NCBI RefSeq assembly: GCF_030272615.1
Contig: NC_081414.1
Coordinates: 334,289,427 to 334,353,426 of the forward strand
Length of the DNA stretch: 64,000 bases
Source: Cryptomeria japonica
Lineage: Eukaryota; Streptophyta; Pinopsida; Cupressales; Cupressaceae
Direction: 5' to 3'
In this document: piece after piece, positions 24,687 through 37,003 of the stretch
How positions within the stretch are numbered: the first letter of the stretch is position 1
How the letters are laid out: every line of letters starts with the position of its first letter
Position numbers and translations under genes: made by a program
Notes under the pieces: generated by a model
The model's database searches: none
Told to the model about the DNA's origin: nothing
The model's input: only the letters and a program-made list of their open reading frames with translations

Positions 24687-24861
24687 ATTAAAACATAAGG
24701 GAGAGATATATTCATTAGGAGAGTTTGGTTCAAAGCTTCATTGCTATATCATTTTGTGGGAGATTGTTGGTTGTCTTCCATAGGGGGAGATTTGTTTGGC
24801 ATTTCTTGGCACTTGGATGTTTTTCACATCTAGTGTTGCCATCAATGCCAAAGGGGGAGAT
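24687..24861 (+). repeat. duplicated 3' leader with polypurine tract between two LTRs
   Basis: These 175 bases repeat about 23239-23410 (AAAACATAAGGGAGAGATAT onward) and again end in AAAGGGGGAGAT. They lie between two LTRs and lack any primer-binding site. Confidence 0.8.
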
Positions 24862-26130
24862 TGTTGGCATTTGGAGGAATTGATTATGTTTTGCATTTAT
24901 GTTTTGTCATTGATGGCAACACTAGTTGTTTTGGTTGTTTACCAGTTTTCGGTTGGTTCCGATAGAGTGGTTGGATTATGATATTGATCTGGTATGCTCT
25001 AGTATGCTTTGGTTTGTGGAATTGATTTGGATCTGTCATTTATGCTATTCAGATGTGTATCATGATCAGTTGGTTTAGGATTTGATGACTCAGACACTAT
25101 CATCTTTTCTAGTAAGCCTTTTGGTCACCGGTAAGGGTTTTACCAATAGATCTTTGTTGAAGATCTTTTGATGCATGTGATAAGTAGTGTTGATGTGGCT
25201 TCTAGATGGATTTTGGGATGTTGTTGGTTATCTTGTTCATGTTCCTATTGATCAGTGGTTTTGGATTTGGTTTATGATGACCTATTTTGGGTCCAGTATT
25301 ATTTAGGTTATGGACCAGCTTATGTAACGTGTTGGAGGATGTTCCTGATATGTTACCGGTGGGATTTAATGATTGGTTTACATTGTTTTCGGCCTAAGCT
25401 GACTTAGTTGATCATTGGATTGTAGGTTTATGTTATGAATTTATTGTATTATCTTGTAGGTGGCCAACCTAATTGTTTAGGTCCCTGGTTGGTATATATA
25501 TGATATAAGATCTCTTTGTAGATCATGGTAATGGTAATGGGATATAGGACTATCTGTGTACGAATAATGTTGTAATCATATGTAGAGGTTTTGGTTGATC
25601 ATAGGTGATCGAATTGGGTTGGTAAGAGAGGTTTAAGACCTCCGATACTCAGCTTAACTGGAACTGTTCTCAGGCATAGGAGATGTTATCTTTGTAGTTC
25701 ACTCTTCTTTCCGAATTGTAGTCTAGATTTATTTTATAGTCAGTGAGGCTCCTTTTTATGAAGAGCAGTGCGCTCTAGGCTATTGGCCTTCCTGCATGTT
25801 CAGGACCCTCATATTGTAATCACATACTTACTACAAAAGTATTATCTAACTGTGAGTAGGCTTCCCATAGTGGTTTTTCCCTTTACCAGTTTTTCCACGT
25901 AGAAATCTTGGTGTCATGTGTTCTAGATCGATGGTAATTGTTCTGTGATTTATGTTTATGTTTAATTGGTATATCAATTATTCCATTATTTGGTTTATGC
26001 ATTCTGGTATTGATTTTATGTGTTCCAGTAATAAGGATTTGAATGCTAAAAGTTCTATAATCTGGTGACAACTGATTCACCCCCCCCCCCCCCTTCTCAG
26101 TTGTCCTCTAGTTATTTGAGTTGTCTAATA
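24862..26130 (+). repeat. second tandem copia LTR
   Basis: Starts TGTTGGCATTTGGAGG and ends GAGTTGTCTAATA at about 26130 (1269 bp). It is similar throughout to 23411-24686. A C run lies at about 26080-26093. Confidence 0.86.
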
Positions 26131-26139
26131 GTTATAACC

Positions 26140-26560
26140 CTTTCATATTTTTCACAAAGGTAAATTAGGCATTCCTTATTCTTTTCAGAAACATCTTTTC
26201 ACACTTTCAGCTTCTTGTTCATTCCAACCTTTAAATCTTTGTAATCACCCTTATCAATGATGAACTTATGTTTTTCATTCCTGACATCATCATAGTTAAA
26301 GAAATTCTCAAGGGGAATTAAACCTTTAGGTAGCTTATTCCCTTTTATTTTATTATTTGATCTATGTATGCATCTTCAATATTTGGTTGTAGTGGCCCTA
26401 TGAACTCCTGGGATTGTTGTATGAACATGGTGATTTGAGCATCATTCTCAAAAAAAATCCAATTATGTTCATTGTCTAGTATGGTTGGTCTCACTATCAT
26501 TTGTACTAAGCTTTCTATTAATATGTGGTGATTGATCATGCAAGTATTCTACAATTGTAA
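26140..26560 (-). pseudogene. fragment of a Ty3/gypsy-like polyprotein (linker before RT)
   Basis: The minus strand encodes, with stops, ILIESLVQMIVRPTILDN, then QEFIGPLQPNIEDAYIDQII, then LKGLIPLENFFNYDDV. The last block recalls the linker between protease and RT in some plant gypsy elements, from memory. No catalytic motif is present, so the family is uncertain. It may also be part of an unrelated decayed ORF. Confidence 0.35.
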
Positions 26561-26907
26561 TGTATCCTTGACGAGGTTCAGGGGCATAGCCCCCGAGAAT
26601 TTTTTTTGCCATTTTTTTGAGAAAAAAAAATGATATTTAAAACCCTAAAAATGACCAACTTTGTATGTTGCCCTAAAATTGCATGTTATAAGTGGCTGGA
26701 ATTTAAAAGGAATTATAATGGTGTTGTACAGATTTACTAGATAATGAGAAAAGATTGGATGGTTGTGTTCTGTGGATGTAGCCCATCTTGGGTAAACCAC
26801 ATTAAATCTATGTGTTATTTGTGTTGTGTATTTTTCTTCATCCTTTGTTTTTGTATCTGCATATAATTATTGATTCATATTTGCTCGAGATCTACCTAAA
26901 CCCTAAC
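26558..26907 (+). repeat. probable 5' LTR of a third copia element (left edge uncertain)
   Basis: The right edge is fixed by CCCTAACA at 26900-26907 followed by a tRNA-Met primer-binding site. The left edge is guessed at TGTATCC near 26563 or a little before. No second copy is available for comparison. Confidence 0.5.
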
Positions 26908-26909
26908 AA

Positions 26910-26925
26910 TTGGTATCAGAGCCAT
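26910..26925 (+). promoter_or_regulatory. primer-binding site (tRNA-iMet) of copia-3
   Basis: The sequence TTGGTATCAGAGCCAT is the canonical plant primer-binding site. It lies two bases after the LTR end and about 45 bases before the gag ATG at 26971. Confidence 0.85.
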
Positions 26926-26970
26926 GCATTTCTATAAATTGGCAGGTACTTTCAAATTTGAGTGGGAGTA

Positions 26971-27957
26971 ATGGATGAAACTAAATTCAAGGTCAAGAAG
27001 TTCAACAACTAGAATTATCAGTTATGCAAAATGTAGATGGAGGATTACTTGTATCAAAAGGATCTGTGGCATCCATTGGAAGGAAAGACAAAGAAACCGA
27101 CCATGATATTAGATGAAGATTGGGATATTCTGGACAGAAAGGTACTGGGAATCATTCGGTTGTGCCTTGTGTCATCTATAGAATTTAATATATCAAAAGC
27201 AACAATGATTGTAGACCTGATGCAAGCATTGGCTAAATTGTATGAGAAAGCCTTAGCTTCAAATAAGTTATTTCTTATGAAGTGTTTATTTAATATGAAA
27301 ATGAGTTAAGGAGGATTTGTACAACAGATCAAATGTTAAATGAATTTAATACAGTTTCCATTCAATTGACTTCTGTAAAAGTTAACTTTGATGAAGAGGT
27401 TAGGGCTCTCTTAATTTTATGTTCTTTGCTAGAAAGATGGAATAGCTTGGTTATGGTTGTAAGTATCTCCCTCTGGTACAAACACTTTGAAATTTCATGA
27501 TATTGTTGGTTTTAATCTAAGTGAGTAAATGCGGTGGAAAAGCACGGGTGAGACTTCAACATCATCAGGTACCATTTTGAATGTAGAGAACAAGGGAAGA
27601 TCAAAGGAAAGAGGGAAAAGCCCAAGAAATTGTGAGAAGTCACAAGGGAAGTTGAAGAAAGGTTGCACTCAATCTAAAGGAAGAAAGGATTGATGGTACT
27701 GTGAAAAGCCAAGACATTTTTATGATCTTGCCAAGATGGAGGCCCCAGATGTTAAAAATGCCAAAGGAAGCAAGCAAGGTAGCTTGGAGATACCATGCAT
27801 TCATGGAAATTATGTTTTGAAGACAAACAGGTGCCTCAATGCAAGTGGAAAAGTCTTAAATTTATATGTGGGCTCCTTTGGTCAATCAAGGCTTTTAAAT
27901 GCATTGACTGAGTCTTCTTTTATATTGATATTATTCTACGTTGGATTGGCCCCATAG
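26971..27957 (+). pseudogene. copia-3 gag (UBN2-type), decayed
   Basis: The frame opens MDETKFKVKKFNN at 26971 and continues after two nonsense codons as MEDYLYQKDLWHPLEGKTKK, then KALASNKLFLMKCLFNMKMS. This is the UBN2 gag layout of Tork/Tnt1-like copia elements. After 27306 the frame breaks. A knuckle remnant, WYCEKPRHFYD, appears at about 27694. The copy then loses similarity to pol. E1 begins about 150 bases later, so copia-3 was truncated or disrupted before or by that insertion. Confidence 0.7.
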
Positions 27958-28098
27958 TAAAACTCACCCAATGCACCAACAAACAAAACAAAACTTCAAT
28001 GCATAAATAGGACATGGCCAATTTCTCATACCAAGTATGAAGGGATGAGCTTCCTCGAAACTCCAATACTACAAAGTCATCTTCCTTCAAAAATTTGA
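27958..28098. other. unassigned left flank of E1
   Basis: AT-rich, A- and C-biased sequence with no ORF or repeat I recognise. It ends in ACTA at 28099-28102, the proposed target duplication. Confidence 0.4.
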
Positions 28099-28102
28099 AC
28101 TA

Positions 28103-28126
28103 GGGTAAGTACACCAAGATGGTGAA
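28103..28126 (+). repeat. E1 left terminal inverted repeat
   Basis: These 24 bases match the reverse complement of 57868-57891 except at position 9 (A here, G there). They begin GGGTAAGTACACC and are preceded by ACTA. Confidence 0.75.
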
Positions 28127-28162
28127 TAGAAAAGTGGCCACATGCCAAAAAAAAACCAAATT

Positions 28163-28430
28163 TTTTATAACCCGTGTAGGTTCTAAAAATTCAAAAATGT
28201 GCTAGTCTTGATAACACCAAGCCTAGAGAAAAACAATTTAAAAAACCAAAAATTCCTCAAAACCCGTACGGGTTTTGAGGAACATTTTATTTTTTAATGA
28301 AAAATTAAAAGGTACGGGTTTTGAGAAATATTGTTTTTGGGTGTAGGCCACAGTTTTTGGCCATTTTCAAAGCCAAAACCCGTGGAACAAGAGCAAGGAA
28401 AAGCCAAAAAAACATAGAACCCACACAGGT
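28163..28430. promoter_or_regulatory. E1 left subterminal palindrome array
   Basis: About five copies or half-copies of a CCCGTACGGG-centred motif occur at about 28167, 28257, 28308, 28375 and 28418. The copy at 28253-28282 is a perfect 30-bp palindrome. These sit between the TIR and the gene A start and could be transposase-binding sites or promoter elements. Confidence 0.72.
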
Positions 28431-28476
28431 TTACAACTATTTTGGATTTTCCCAACATTGAGAGCAATTTTCAACA

Positions 28477-31284
28477 ATGGCACCCCGTCGAATAGGTAAG
28501 ATTTGATTGGTTTGATAATTTTTGTTTGCATTTTAATTCAAGTAGGGTTTTTTTAATTGATTTAAGTTTTGTTTTTATTAATTTGATGTCAGATTCTTCA
28601 AGCAATCCCCCAAAATGAAATAGACAACAAAGACCTCCTCTTGCACAAGCAACACAAGAAAACCCTGTAAACATTGCACAAGAGCAACAAGAAAAACCTC
28701 AAACTCCTCAAAATGTTGCTCCTCAACAACCACCACCACCCCAAAACCCTCCACGTCCTCCATTAGATCATGTAGATGCCACACAAGAGGATCTCATCAA
28801 TCGCCCTGCACAAAATAGTGCCCAAATTTCTATATTGGTGAATAGGTTGAGGTCTTCTAGCCTTGAGCACCACTCAACCCTCGCCAGAACACTAGAAACA
28901 ATGGCTAATAGTGAAAATGAGGTATCTAGGGAGGTTACAAAATGGGGTTCATGGAGGGATAGATGTCGAACATTTTATGCGGATGGGTTGTCATATGATC
29001 AAGTGAAGAAAAAGGGCATAGGTAAAGTTGACATATGTGCTCTTTTCACTAATCTTGTTACTAGTAACAACCTAGAACTAAATACGACTCGATTTCCTAT
29101 ACATTGGTGTGTTCATGCTAGGCTGAAAGAAGCTTTTTGGGATAGGTGGTATATGGTCTTTGACCAACCACCTTATAATAATTGGGAGGTGCCTCTATAT
29201 TTTTTGAGAAAGTTGTATTGTGATTTTATCCTCGGCGAGAAGCTGAATTACTTTGACATCTGACAATTTTAGGGTAGAGAGAGAGGCTCTACATAGGATA
29301 GACCTAGGGCCCATAGGGTGTAGAGCCACAACATAGGAGGCGTACAGCTCCTAAACCCATGGTTCATATCACTGTCCCTATATCCTTGAACGAGTCTATG
29401 GAATTACAAACATTTCAGGTAGCTACATCATTGACTGATGTCATTGTTCAACATGGCACACAGTTGGTCAGAGAAAAGGATGTAACAACACCTATGGCAC
29501 CTCCTTCATCAACAACACCTCATGCATTATTTGGCACAAGCCAGCCCATTCAACATATGTGCCCCACTTGCCAAGGTGTATGTTCTGGTGTAGACAATGA
29601 CACAGATGAGGATGGTTTGACATCTCATTCATGTAGATGTTGTGGGAGTAGATTCCATGCTTCCACTACAGAGGATGTGGCCCTCACCAAAGAACTGATC
29701 AATATGTTGTACCCTCTCTATCAGACACAAGTGCGTTTAATTCTGTTTATGACATGTTATCAATTAAGAGACTAAATCTTATAAAAAGAAATGAATTTTT
29801 ATTTTTAGAACAATTTAAAGTCACATATAAACAAAATGCATTGCAGGGTGTAGTAGGTGGTGGGAGTACACCACATACTTTTCAATCGAATCGACGGTAA
29901 TGAGTAGTTTCGCCACCAGAGGTAAAGATTTGTAAATTTGTTAAAAAAATAATAACACATTGGTTTCAAAATATCTTTTGTTAATTATATGTATCATTAC
30001 TTGGTATTTTATAGGGCTTCTCAGTGGGTGAGATGTCTGAACTTGATGATATCACGCTTTCAGCGATTGAATTTGGCCAATATAGCTATGCGATACCATT
30101 TAGATTTATATATTTTGACTTAAGTGATATATTAAATACATGCTCTTTTCCCTTATGTTAATTTTTTTCTATTAGTTTACCCCACATGCCTCGAGGACAT
30201 CTCGTGTGAGAAAGCCATCCTCTAGCACTTTGAGGCAAAAAAAGATATCCTCTCGGACACCCAAACGACAGAAGGTAATTCAGTACAATTTAAATTCATT
30301 TGTTGAAATGTATTATGATTAAACATGTATATGTAGGTATTGATAAATGCACTTAATTTATTTGTTCTATATACAGAAACATATGGGGTTTATGGAATTA
30401 ATGAATGCACCTGATGTCGAATGAGGTTCAGCAGAGGGAAGAGGTAATATCTTCATATTCACTTTGGATTGTATTCTTGCTTGTTTGAAATAACTAAATC
30501 CTTTTACATGTCTATATCATATGTTATCATTTTTCATACAGGAAATGGTAATAGCTGCATCAGATTCGACTAGGCCTCCTAAGGCTATAGGAGAACTATA
30601 TGAGGCTTCGATGTGCATTTGTTCTACATATGTTAAAATATTTTCTTTATCTAGTTTGTCAACAACTTTGGGTTATTGACTTGTATGATTGTCTTTAACC
30701 TATTACAGGCCCCTTCCAAACTTCCTATTGTTATTCTACCATTCCATTTCAGTAGAAGTCCTACAGGTATATTATGGGATCCAACACAACCAAGGGAAAA
30801 TGTATGTTTGTCTTAGATCAACTCCTTTTCACTAAGTTCATAATGGAGTTGAAACCGTCTAGTTAACTCTTTTTGGATCACTTACCATGGATATAGGAAA
30901 TGGTCGTAACTGATTCATCTATGACTTTTCCTCCTACTACCATAGCACATCCATTTGAGGCTCTGATATGCTTTAGTTTTCTAGTCTATTCATTTTTAGT
31001 TATTATTTGACATATAAGTTATTAACATGTATTAATGTTGTTTTACCAGTTACAACCTCCTTCAGGATATCCCACAAATCCTCAGCCTAACCCAATTGCA
31101 GAAGACAAAGATGAGGTAATCAATATTTCAACTTCAAACAATTTAGAGTTCAGTATTTAGTAATTTTGATGTTATATTGAGAAAATATATCTGATTCGAC
31201 ATTTGAATTGTCCTTATGCAGCCACCTATAGAGCCACGTACTGCTTTGAAGAGGCTCGATTTTAATGATCCGCCACAGTCTTAG
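28477..31284 (+). pseudogene. gene A of E1: multi-exon gene of an unrecognised family (decayed)
   Basis: Exon 1 (28477-28495, ATGGCACCCCGTCGAATAG) ends at a GTAAG donor. Exon 2 starts after CAG at 28593 and runs to about 29730. Small exons with GT/AG borders follow, for example about 29847-29921, 30016-30090 and 30175-30272. The last ends with PRTALKRLDFNDPPQS and a stop at 31284. Exon 2 has a Gln/Pro-rich N-terminus, then a conserved core WGSWRDRCRTFYADGLSYDQ, AFWDRWYMVFDQPPYNN and LRKLYCDFILGEKLNYFDI. A Cys cluster, HMCPTCQGVC, lies near 29550-29580. A later exon is basic (TLRQKKISSRTPKRQK). Stops at 28616, 29261 and 29270 and a frameshift before 29359 disable it. The core is shared with gene A' at 60951. 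Function unknown; a transposon accessory protein is likely. Confidence 0.65.
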
Positions 31285-31929
31285 ATACTGATAGAGACAT
31301 ATAGTTATAGTTGTGGTCATTGAAGGACCGATTTTTTTATATATTTGACATTTGTATATGTATATATCAACTTTGACAGACATGGCACATACCACATTTT
31401 TGTAACTATTTTTGATTTGGCATCTATGCCATTTTTTGATATGTACACGATTATTGTTCTTTTTGATATATATGAAACTTGACATTCTTGAAACTTAGTT
31501 ATTTTCTATTGAAATGTGATCAAACTTGTTCATTGTGTATATGTCTTGAAATGTGATCCAATTTGTTCATTACTTGTAACTCATATGGCATATACTTTTA
31601 AACTATTTATTTCTCATATTGTGTATACCAAAGTACCGACACCGATAATGCTAATATTGTGTATATTGATTGAGTGAATTTTCTTTCAGTCCTCGTGCAT
31701 GAAGAGATTGGAGTGAAGTTATTATTTCATAAACTCATGCTTATGGAGCAAATTTCATCATTTCAAGAACCAATTAAGACAAGATTTGAGCACACAAAAT
31801 ATATTTGAAATTTATCTAAGGATGAGGTGGCTTAGGTAGGGTTTTCATTTAAATTTTATTCCATAACAAGTTGGCCTTAGGGTAAGAGACACACCTATTC
31901 ATCCAAATCCCCTATAAAAGAAGATTTGA
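31285..31929. other. AT-rich spacer between gene A and the satellite
   Basis: No ORF or repeat stands out. It presumably holds the gene A 3' untranslated region. A run of TATATATCA/TGTATATG words lies near 31340-31370. Confidence 0.4.
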
Positions 31930-34480
31930 AGCACTTATGGATGATTCGTGTGAACCTATGGGGGCATTTTGTTGCTGCCTAAAAAGGCCTCTCTCGGTTT
32001 CAGACAACTCAGTTTCATTTTCTCGTGGTGATATTTTTTCTGTCACATCAAAAACCGTCAAAAACCATCAGTAAGAGGTGGCAAAATGGTGCATCTTTCA
32101 TTCTGCTTGTCGTGGGAATGAACCATCAACACGAGAGCATCCGAGTGGCTGGTTTTATGCTAGGTGTTCCCTTGTCTTACTCCCCAAGATGTTTGATCAT
32201 TCTGAGCCACCTCGTAGCGACATTTTCCCTTGAGCGCTCAAAGTGGGAAAATGGTCAAACTTTGACATCGCATAACTTGGAGACCCTGACACTTATGGAT
32301 GATCTGTTTGAACCTATGGGGTCATGTTGTTGCTGCATAAAAATATCTCTCTCGGTTTTGGACAAATCAATTCCATTTTTTTGTGGTGAGATTTTTTCTG
32401 TCGCATCAAAAACCATCAAAAACAGTTAGTGAGAGGTGGCAAAATAGTGCATCTTTCGTTCTACTTGTCGTGGGAATGAACCATCAGTGCGAATGCATCT
32501 AGATGGCCAAGTTTATATTAGGTGTACCCTTGTCTTTCTCATGAAGACGTCTGATCATTTTGAGCCACCTTGTAGTGACGTTTTCCCTTGAGCGCTCAAA
32601 GTGGAAAAAATAATCAAACTTTAATGTTGCGTAACTCAGAGACCGTGGCACTTATGGATGATCCATTTGAACCTATGGGTTTGTGTTGTCACTTCCTAAA
32701 AAGGCCTCTCTCAGTTTCAAACAACTCGATTCCATTTTCTTGTGGTGAGATTTTTTCTGTCGCATCAAAAACCGTCAATGAGAGGTGGCAAAATAGTGCA
32801 TCTTTCGTTATGCTTGTCATGGGAATGAACCGTCAGTGTGAGTGCATCTGGGTGGTTGGATTTATGCTAGGTATGCCCTTGTCTCACTCCCCAAGATGTC
32901 TGATCATTCCAAGCCACCTCATAGCGACATTTTCCCTTGAGCGCTCAAAGTGGAAAAATGGTCAAACTTTGACGTCGCATAACTTAAAGACCGTGGCAAT
33001 TATGGACAATTTGTTTGAACCTATGGGGTTGTGTTGTCTGTGCCTAAAAAATCCTCTCTCATTTTTAGGCAACTCGATTTCATTTTCTTGTGGTGATATT
33101 TTTTTTGTCGCATAAAAAACCGTCAATGAGGGGGCAAAATAGTGCATCTTTCGTTCTGCTTGTTGTGGGAATGAACCGTCAGTGCAAGAACATCCGGGTG
33201 GCTGATTTTATGCTAGGTGTGCCCTTTTCTTTCTCCCAAAGATGTCTGATTGTTCTAAGCCACCTCGTAGCGACATTTTCCCTTGAGAGCTCAAAGTGGA
33301 AAAAATGGTCAAGCTTTGACGTCGCGTAACTCAGAGACTGTGGTACTTATGGATGATCTATTTGAACCTATGGGGTCATATTGTCATTGCCTAAAATGGC
33401 CTCTCTCAGTTTCAGGAAACTCGATTCCATTTTCTTGTGGTGATATTTTTTTCTGTCGCATCAAAAATTGTCAGTGAGAGGTGGCAAAGTAGTGCATCTT
33501 TCGTTCTACTTGTCGTGGGAATGAACTGTCAGTGCAATCACATCTGAGTGGTCAAGTTTACACTAGGTGTGCCCTTGTCTTTCTCTCCAAGACGTTCGAT
33601 CATTTCGAGCCACCTTGTAGCAATGTTTTCCCTTGAGCACTCAAAGTGGAAAAAATGGTCAAACTTAGATGTCACGTAACTCGAAGACCGTGGCACTTAT
33701 GGATGATCTGTTTGAACCTATGGGGTCATGTTGTTGGTTCCTAAAAAGTTATCTCTCAGTTTTTGGCAACTCAATTTTTTTTCTTGTGGTGAGATTTTTT
33801 CTGTCGCATCAAAAATCATCAAAACCCATCAGTGAGAGGTGGCAAAATAGTGCATCTTTCATTATGCTTGTCATGGGAATGAACCGTCAGCGCGAGCATG
33901 TCCAGATGGCTGGTTTTATGCTAGGTGTTCTCTTGTCTTGCTCCCCAAGACATCTGATCATTCTGAGCCACCTTGTAGCGACGTTTTCCCTTTAGCGCTT
34001 AAGGTGGAAAAAATGGTCAAACTTTGACGTTGCATAACTCAGAGACCGTGGCACTTATGGATGATCTATTTGAACCTATGGGGTTGTGTTGTTTCTTCCT
34101 AAAATATCCTCTCTCGGTTTCAGGAAAATTGATTCCTTTTTCTTGTGGTGAGATTTTTTCCATCGCATCAAAAACCGTCAATGAGAGGTGGCAAAATAGT
34201 GCATCTTTCATTCTGCTTGTCATGAGAACAAACCATTAGCGCGAGCATGTCCAGGTGGCTGGTTTTACACTAGGTATGCCCTTGTCTCGCTCCCCAAGAT
34301 GTCCAATCATTCTGAGCCACCTCGTAGCAATGTTTTCCCTTGAGCGCTCAAAGTGGAAAAAATGGTCAAACTTTGATGTCGTGTAACTCGAAGACTGTGG
34401 CACTTATGGACGATCTGTTTGAACCTATGGGGTCATGTTGTCGCTGCCTAAAAATTCCTCTCTCAGTTCCGGACTATTCC
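31930..34480 (+). repeat. E1 tandem satellite, ~350-bp unit, about 7 copies
   Basis: The phrase CACTTATGGATGATC or close variants recurs at about 31936, 32292, 32650, 32995, 33343, 33697, 34052 and 34401, a period of 345-358 bases. Each unit also holds GTCAAACTTTGACG, GAACCTATGGGG, a TCTGTCGCATCAAAAACCGTC-like block and GGGAATGAACCGTCAG. Units differ by many substitutions. Open frames in it change between units and are not coding. The unit is alignable with the array starting at about 62800. Confidence 0.92.
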
Positions 34481-34909
34481 TACTAGCCCTTCAAATCGGG
34501 TAATTCAACAATAACTCAAAACTTTCCCAAAACACTTGGGAAAAAAATTGCATATTTAGATACCCATTTGTAAGTTATCTAACATATGTTAGAATCAAAC
34601 TCAGTTATTTATAATCAAATAGTACAAATTTATAATCAAATAGTACAAGTTTATTACAAATGTATTTGTAGACACCTAAAAATGTTTCATTGATCATGTA
34701 CTAATTATCCTCTAATTGATTAAATAATTCTTTATTTCTTTAATTAAGTTAATTAATCTTATTCTTCTAATTTCATATTTCCTCATCATATTACTAATTA
34801 TTCTATTTCCTATTCTATCAGCATTTAATCATTTTAACCATTTTCTAAATATTAATTAAATATTTTATTATTTAATTAATTTTGATTAATTCCCCAATTT
34901 AAATAATCT
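34481..34909. other. AT-rich E1 interior, nothing recognised
   Basis: Very AT-rich sequence rich in TTAATTAA words, with no ORF or repeat I can name. Confidence 0.4.
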
Positions 34910-35330
34910 TTTTTTTTTTATCGGTAAGAGGCCGAGGCCAAGGATTTTATTAATTATTTTAAAGTTATAGTACAAATCTCCACTCATGCGGGTGCCAGTA
35001 GGAAAGAGTGGAGGCAAGAAAACCTCCAGCCTTGCCCGGGACCAAAGTCCAGCCTAATATAACATAATAAATAATAATTCCAATTTTTGGTACAACCACC
35101 ACATAATCAAAGAGACCCCGGGCTGGGGAAATCAGGAGGGGTGGTTTTATGTTACCCCTCCTTTACAAGCCCTTATTTGCAACTTTCAAATAAAAGATGT
35201 CAATATTCTTTAGCTTCCAGCTTTAGCTCTATAGATGATTTTTGATTGAATAGTTCCATTTTTCCACAAATTCTACCTGTTTGGCCTGCATAGTTAGTTG
35301 CTCAAACCCTAGGCAGATTGTTAGTATCAG
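34910..35330 (-). mobile_element. probable retroposon tail (LINE or SINE) on the minus strand
   Basis: A T10 run at 34910-34919, read as poly(A) on the minus strand, borders a GC-richer block (GGCCGAGGCCAAGG, then CTTGCCCGGGACCAAAGTCC, then AGACCCCGGGCTGGGG) unlike its AT-rich surroundings. This fits the 3' end of a 5'-truncated retroposon. No coding motif or clear TSD was seen. Confidence 0.35.
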
Positions 35331-36548
35331 TCGGCCAACATAATAGATGGAAACTCATCTTATGAAACCTGTCTTTTAAAGAATATTCAAATGAAAATAT
35401 TCCATATAACTACAATAGGAGTTAGATTCATTAATGTCCAAACATGAGGAATCCCATACTTGCCAGCTCTTGTTAATGCTCCTGGATGCGGTCCCTGAGA
35501 GAGAAGGGATCCAAGTTACACTAACAAGGGTTGGTAAATGGGGTTTAGTCATTCCCTCCTCCTATCCTTTGAGATTATAACAGAGAGGGTGGTGAGGTAG
35601 GATTCTATCATGTAAGATAGCTAAAATTAGAGATTCAACAGGTGGCAATTACAGGCTTCTCCTAGATAAAATGTCGATGTAAAAATACTGTAATAAGAAA
35701 ACATTAAGAATTGTTGGTTCATTAGAACTGAAGGGAGGAATGTGGTTGTCTTGACTAAGTCTTGAGGGTCCAAACCGCTTATAGATTTGGCTCAGCACTA
35801 AAGATGGTAGTTGAGTCTAAATAACCTCTGTTTTGACCCAAAACAATCCAAAAGATTTGCTATAAATTTATCCATAGTCTGCTATCGGGAATATACCTTA
35901 ATGATGCTGAGGGTCTAAGGGATTGAAGTGAGAAGTTGGGCTGAGGTATACTTCAAGGGTTGAAATTTGGCTTTGGGCATGAACAATCCGAAGGGACTAT
36001 AAACAGGGCCGCCCCAAGAGTGCTTGAAAACACCGAAATATGTATATGTATGATATATACATATATATATAAGGATGCATGAGTATATATATATTGATGC
36101 AAATGCTGGAGTGACTGAATAAATTTTGAATGAGAGAGTCTGAAGGAATCTAAAAGTAATTATGTACCCTGGGTAAGAGATGATGGGTCTATCAATAAAA
36201 GAATATTCATACAAAAACCATTATGGCCGCACCATTAAATTTAACCCTGAAGCTTAAGAGACTCAGGAAATCTACAGGAATCAGAACTGAAAGACACTGT
36301 AACCTTTAAGTACTGATAAACCCTTGAATCTAAATTTCTTATGGATCTGAAGCTAAAGACTAGATTAAATAAACATTTGCCACATATGCATAGCACAAAG
36401 ATACCTATTAAATGGTTAGCATCTTTAGAAAACCACTAGACCATACATTTCAGAGGTAAGAATAATGCTAAAAAGTGGCAACCATATATCTCAAAAAACC
36501 AGTGATATAGAAAGCTAACCAAGATTGTTATTTTCAGGTATATATATA

Positions 36549-36583
<35 letters not shown>

Positions 36584-36984
36584 CTATGAATATAAACTAC
36601 TGAATGTATGTATATTACTGAATTACTTCCATTTTTTCTCGGTTGCAGAATCACCGCTTTGTGTTCTCCACTTGACCATTTCTAGTTTGAATTTGAATCT
36701 CCTTCATGGTTTCTCAATTTCTCAAAATCTCTGCTCAAATTGCCTTTTCTCACTCTGCTCTTTGAAAAAAATTTCTTCACTCGAAAACTGATAGTGAGAA
36801 ATGATTTGTAAAATGCTTTTAAACATATTCCTCACCTACCATCATTAATGCTCCTTCATTAGGGCGTAAACCCTAATTTGTCTTTTTGCCATTTTTGGTC
36901 TTCTACCAAATGACAGGTATAACATATCGGTTAAGGTCTTTTACCAGTGTAAACCAGGGGTTTGAAACATTTTGTTGTTTGCTC
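35331..36984. other. unassigned E1 interior with microsatellites
   Basis: No supportable ORF. It contains (TA)n near 36045-36090 and a (GT)n run at about 36552-36580. Its relation to E1 or to element Z is unclear. A 3' LTR for Z would be expected near 36985 but is not visible. Confidence 0.4.
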
Positions 36985-37003
36985 CCCCTAAGCTTTTTGA
37001 AGC

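Noticed and set aside
32025-34239. Series of ORFs with a repeated MDDLFEPMGSCC-like peptide in the E1 satellite
   Set aside because: They follow the ~350-bp repeat, change frame and end from unit to unit, and have no start or splice context. The DNA repeat explains them.
31930-34480. CRISPR-like array
   Set aside because: The repeats are ~350 bp head-to-tail units without unique spacers, and the sequence is plant nuclear DNA.
36525-36791. Short ORF spanning a (GT)n tract
   Set aside because: The N-terminal Cys/Val run is the microsatellite; nothing else supports coding.
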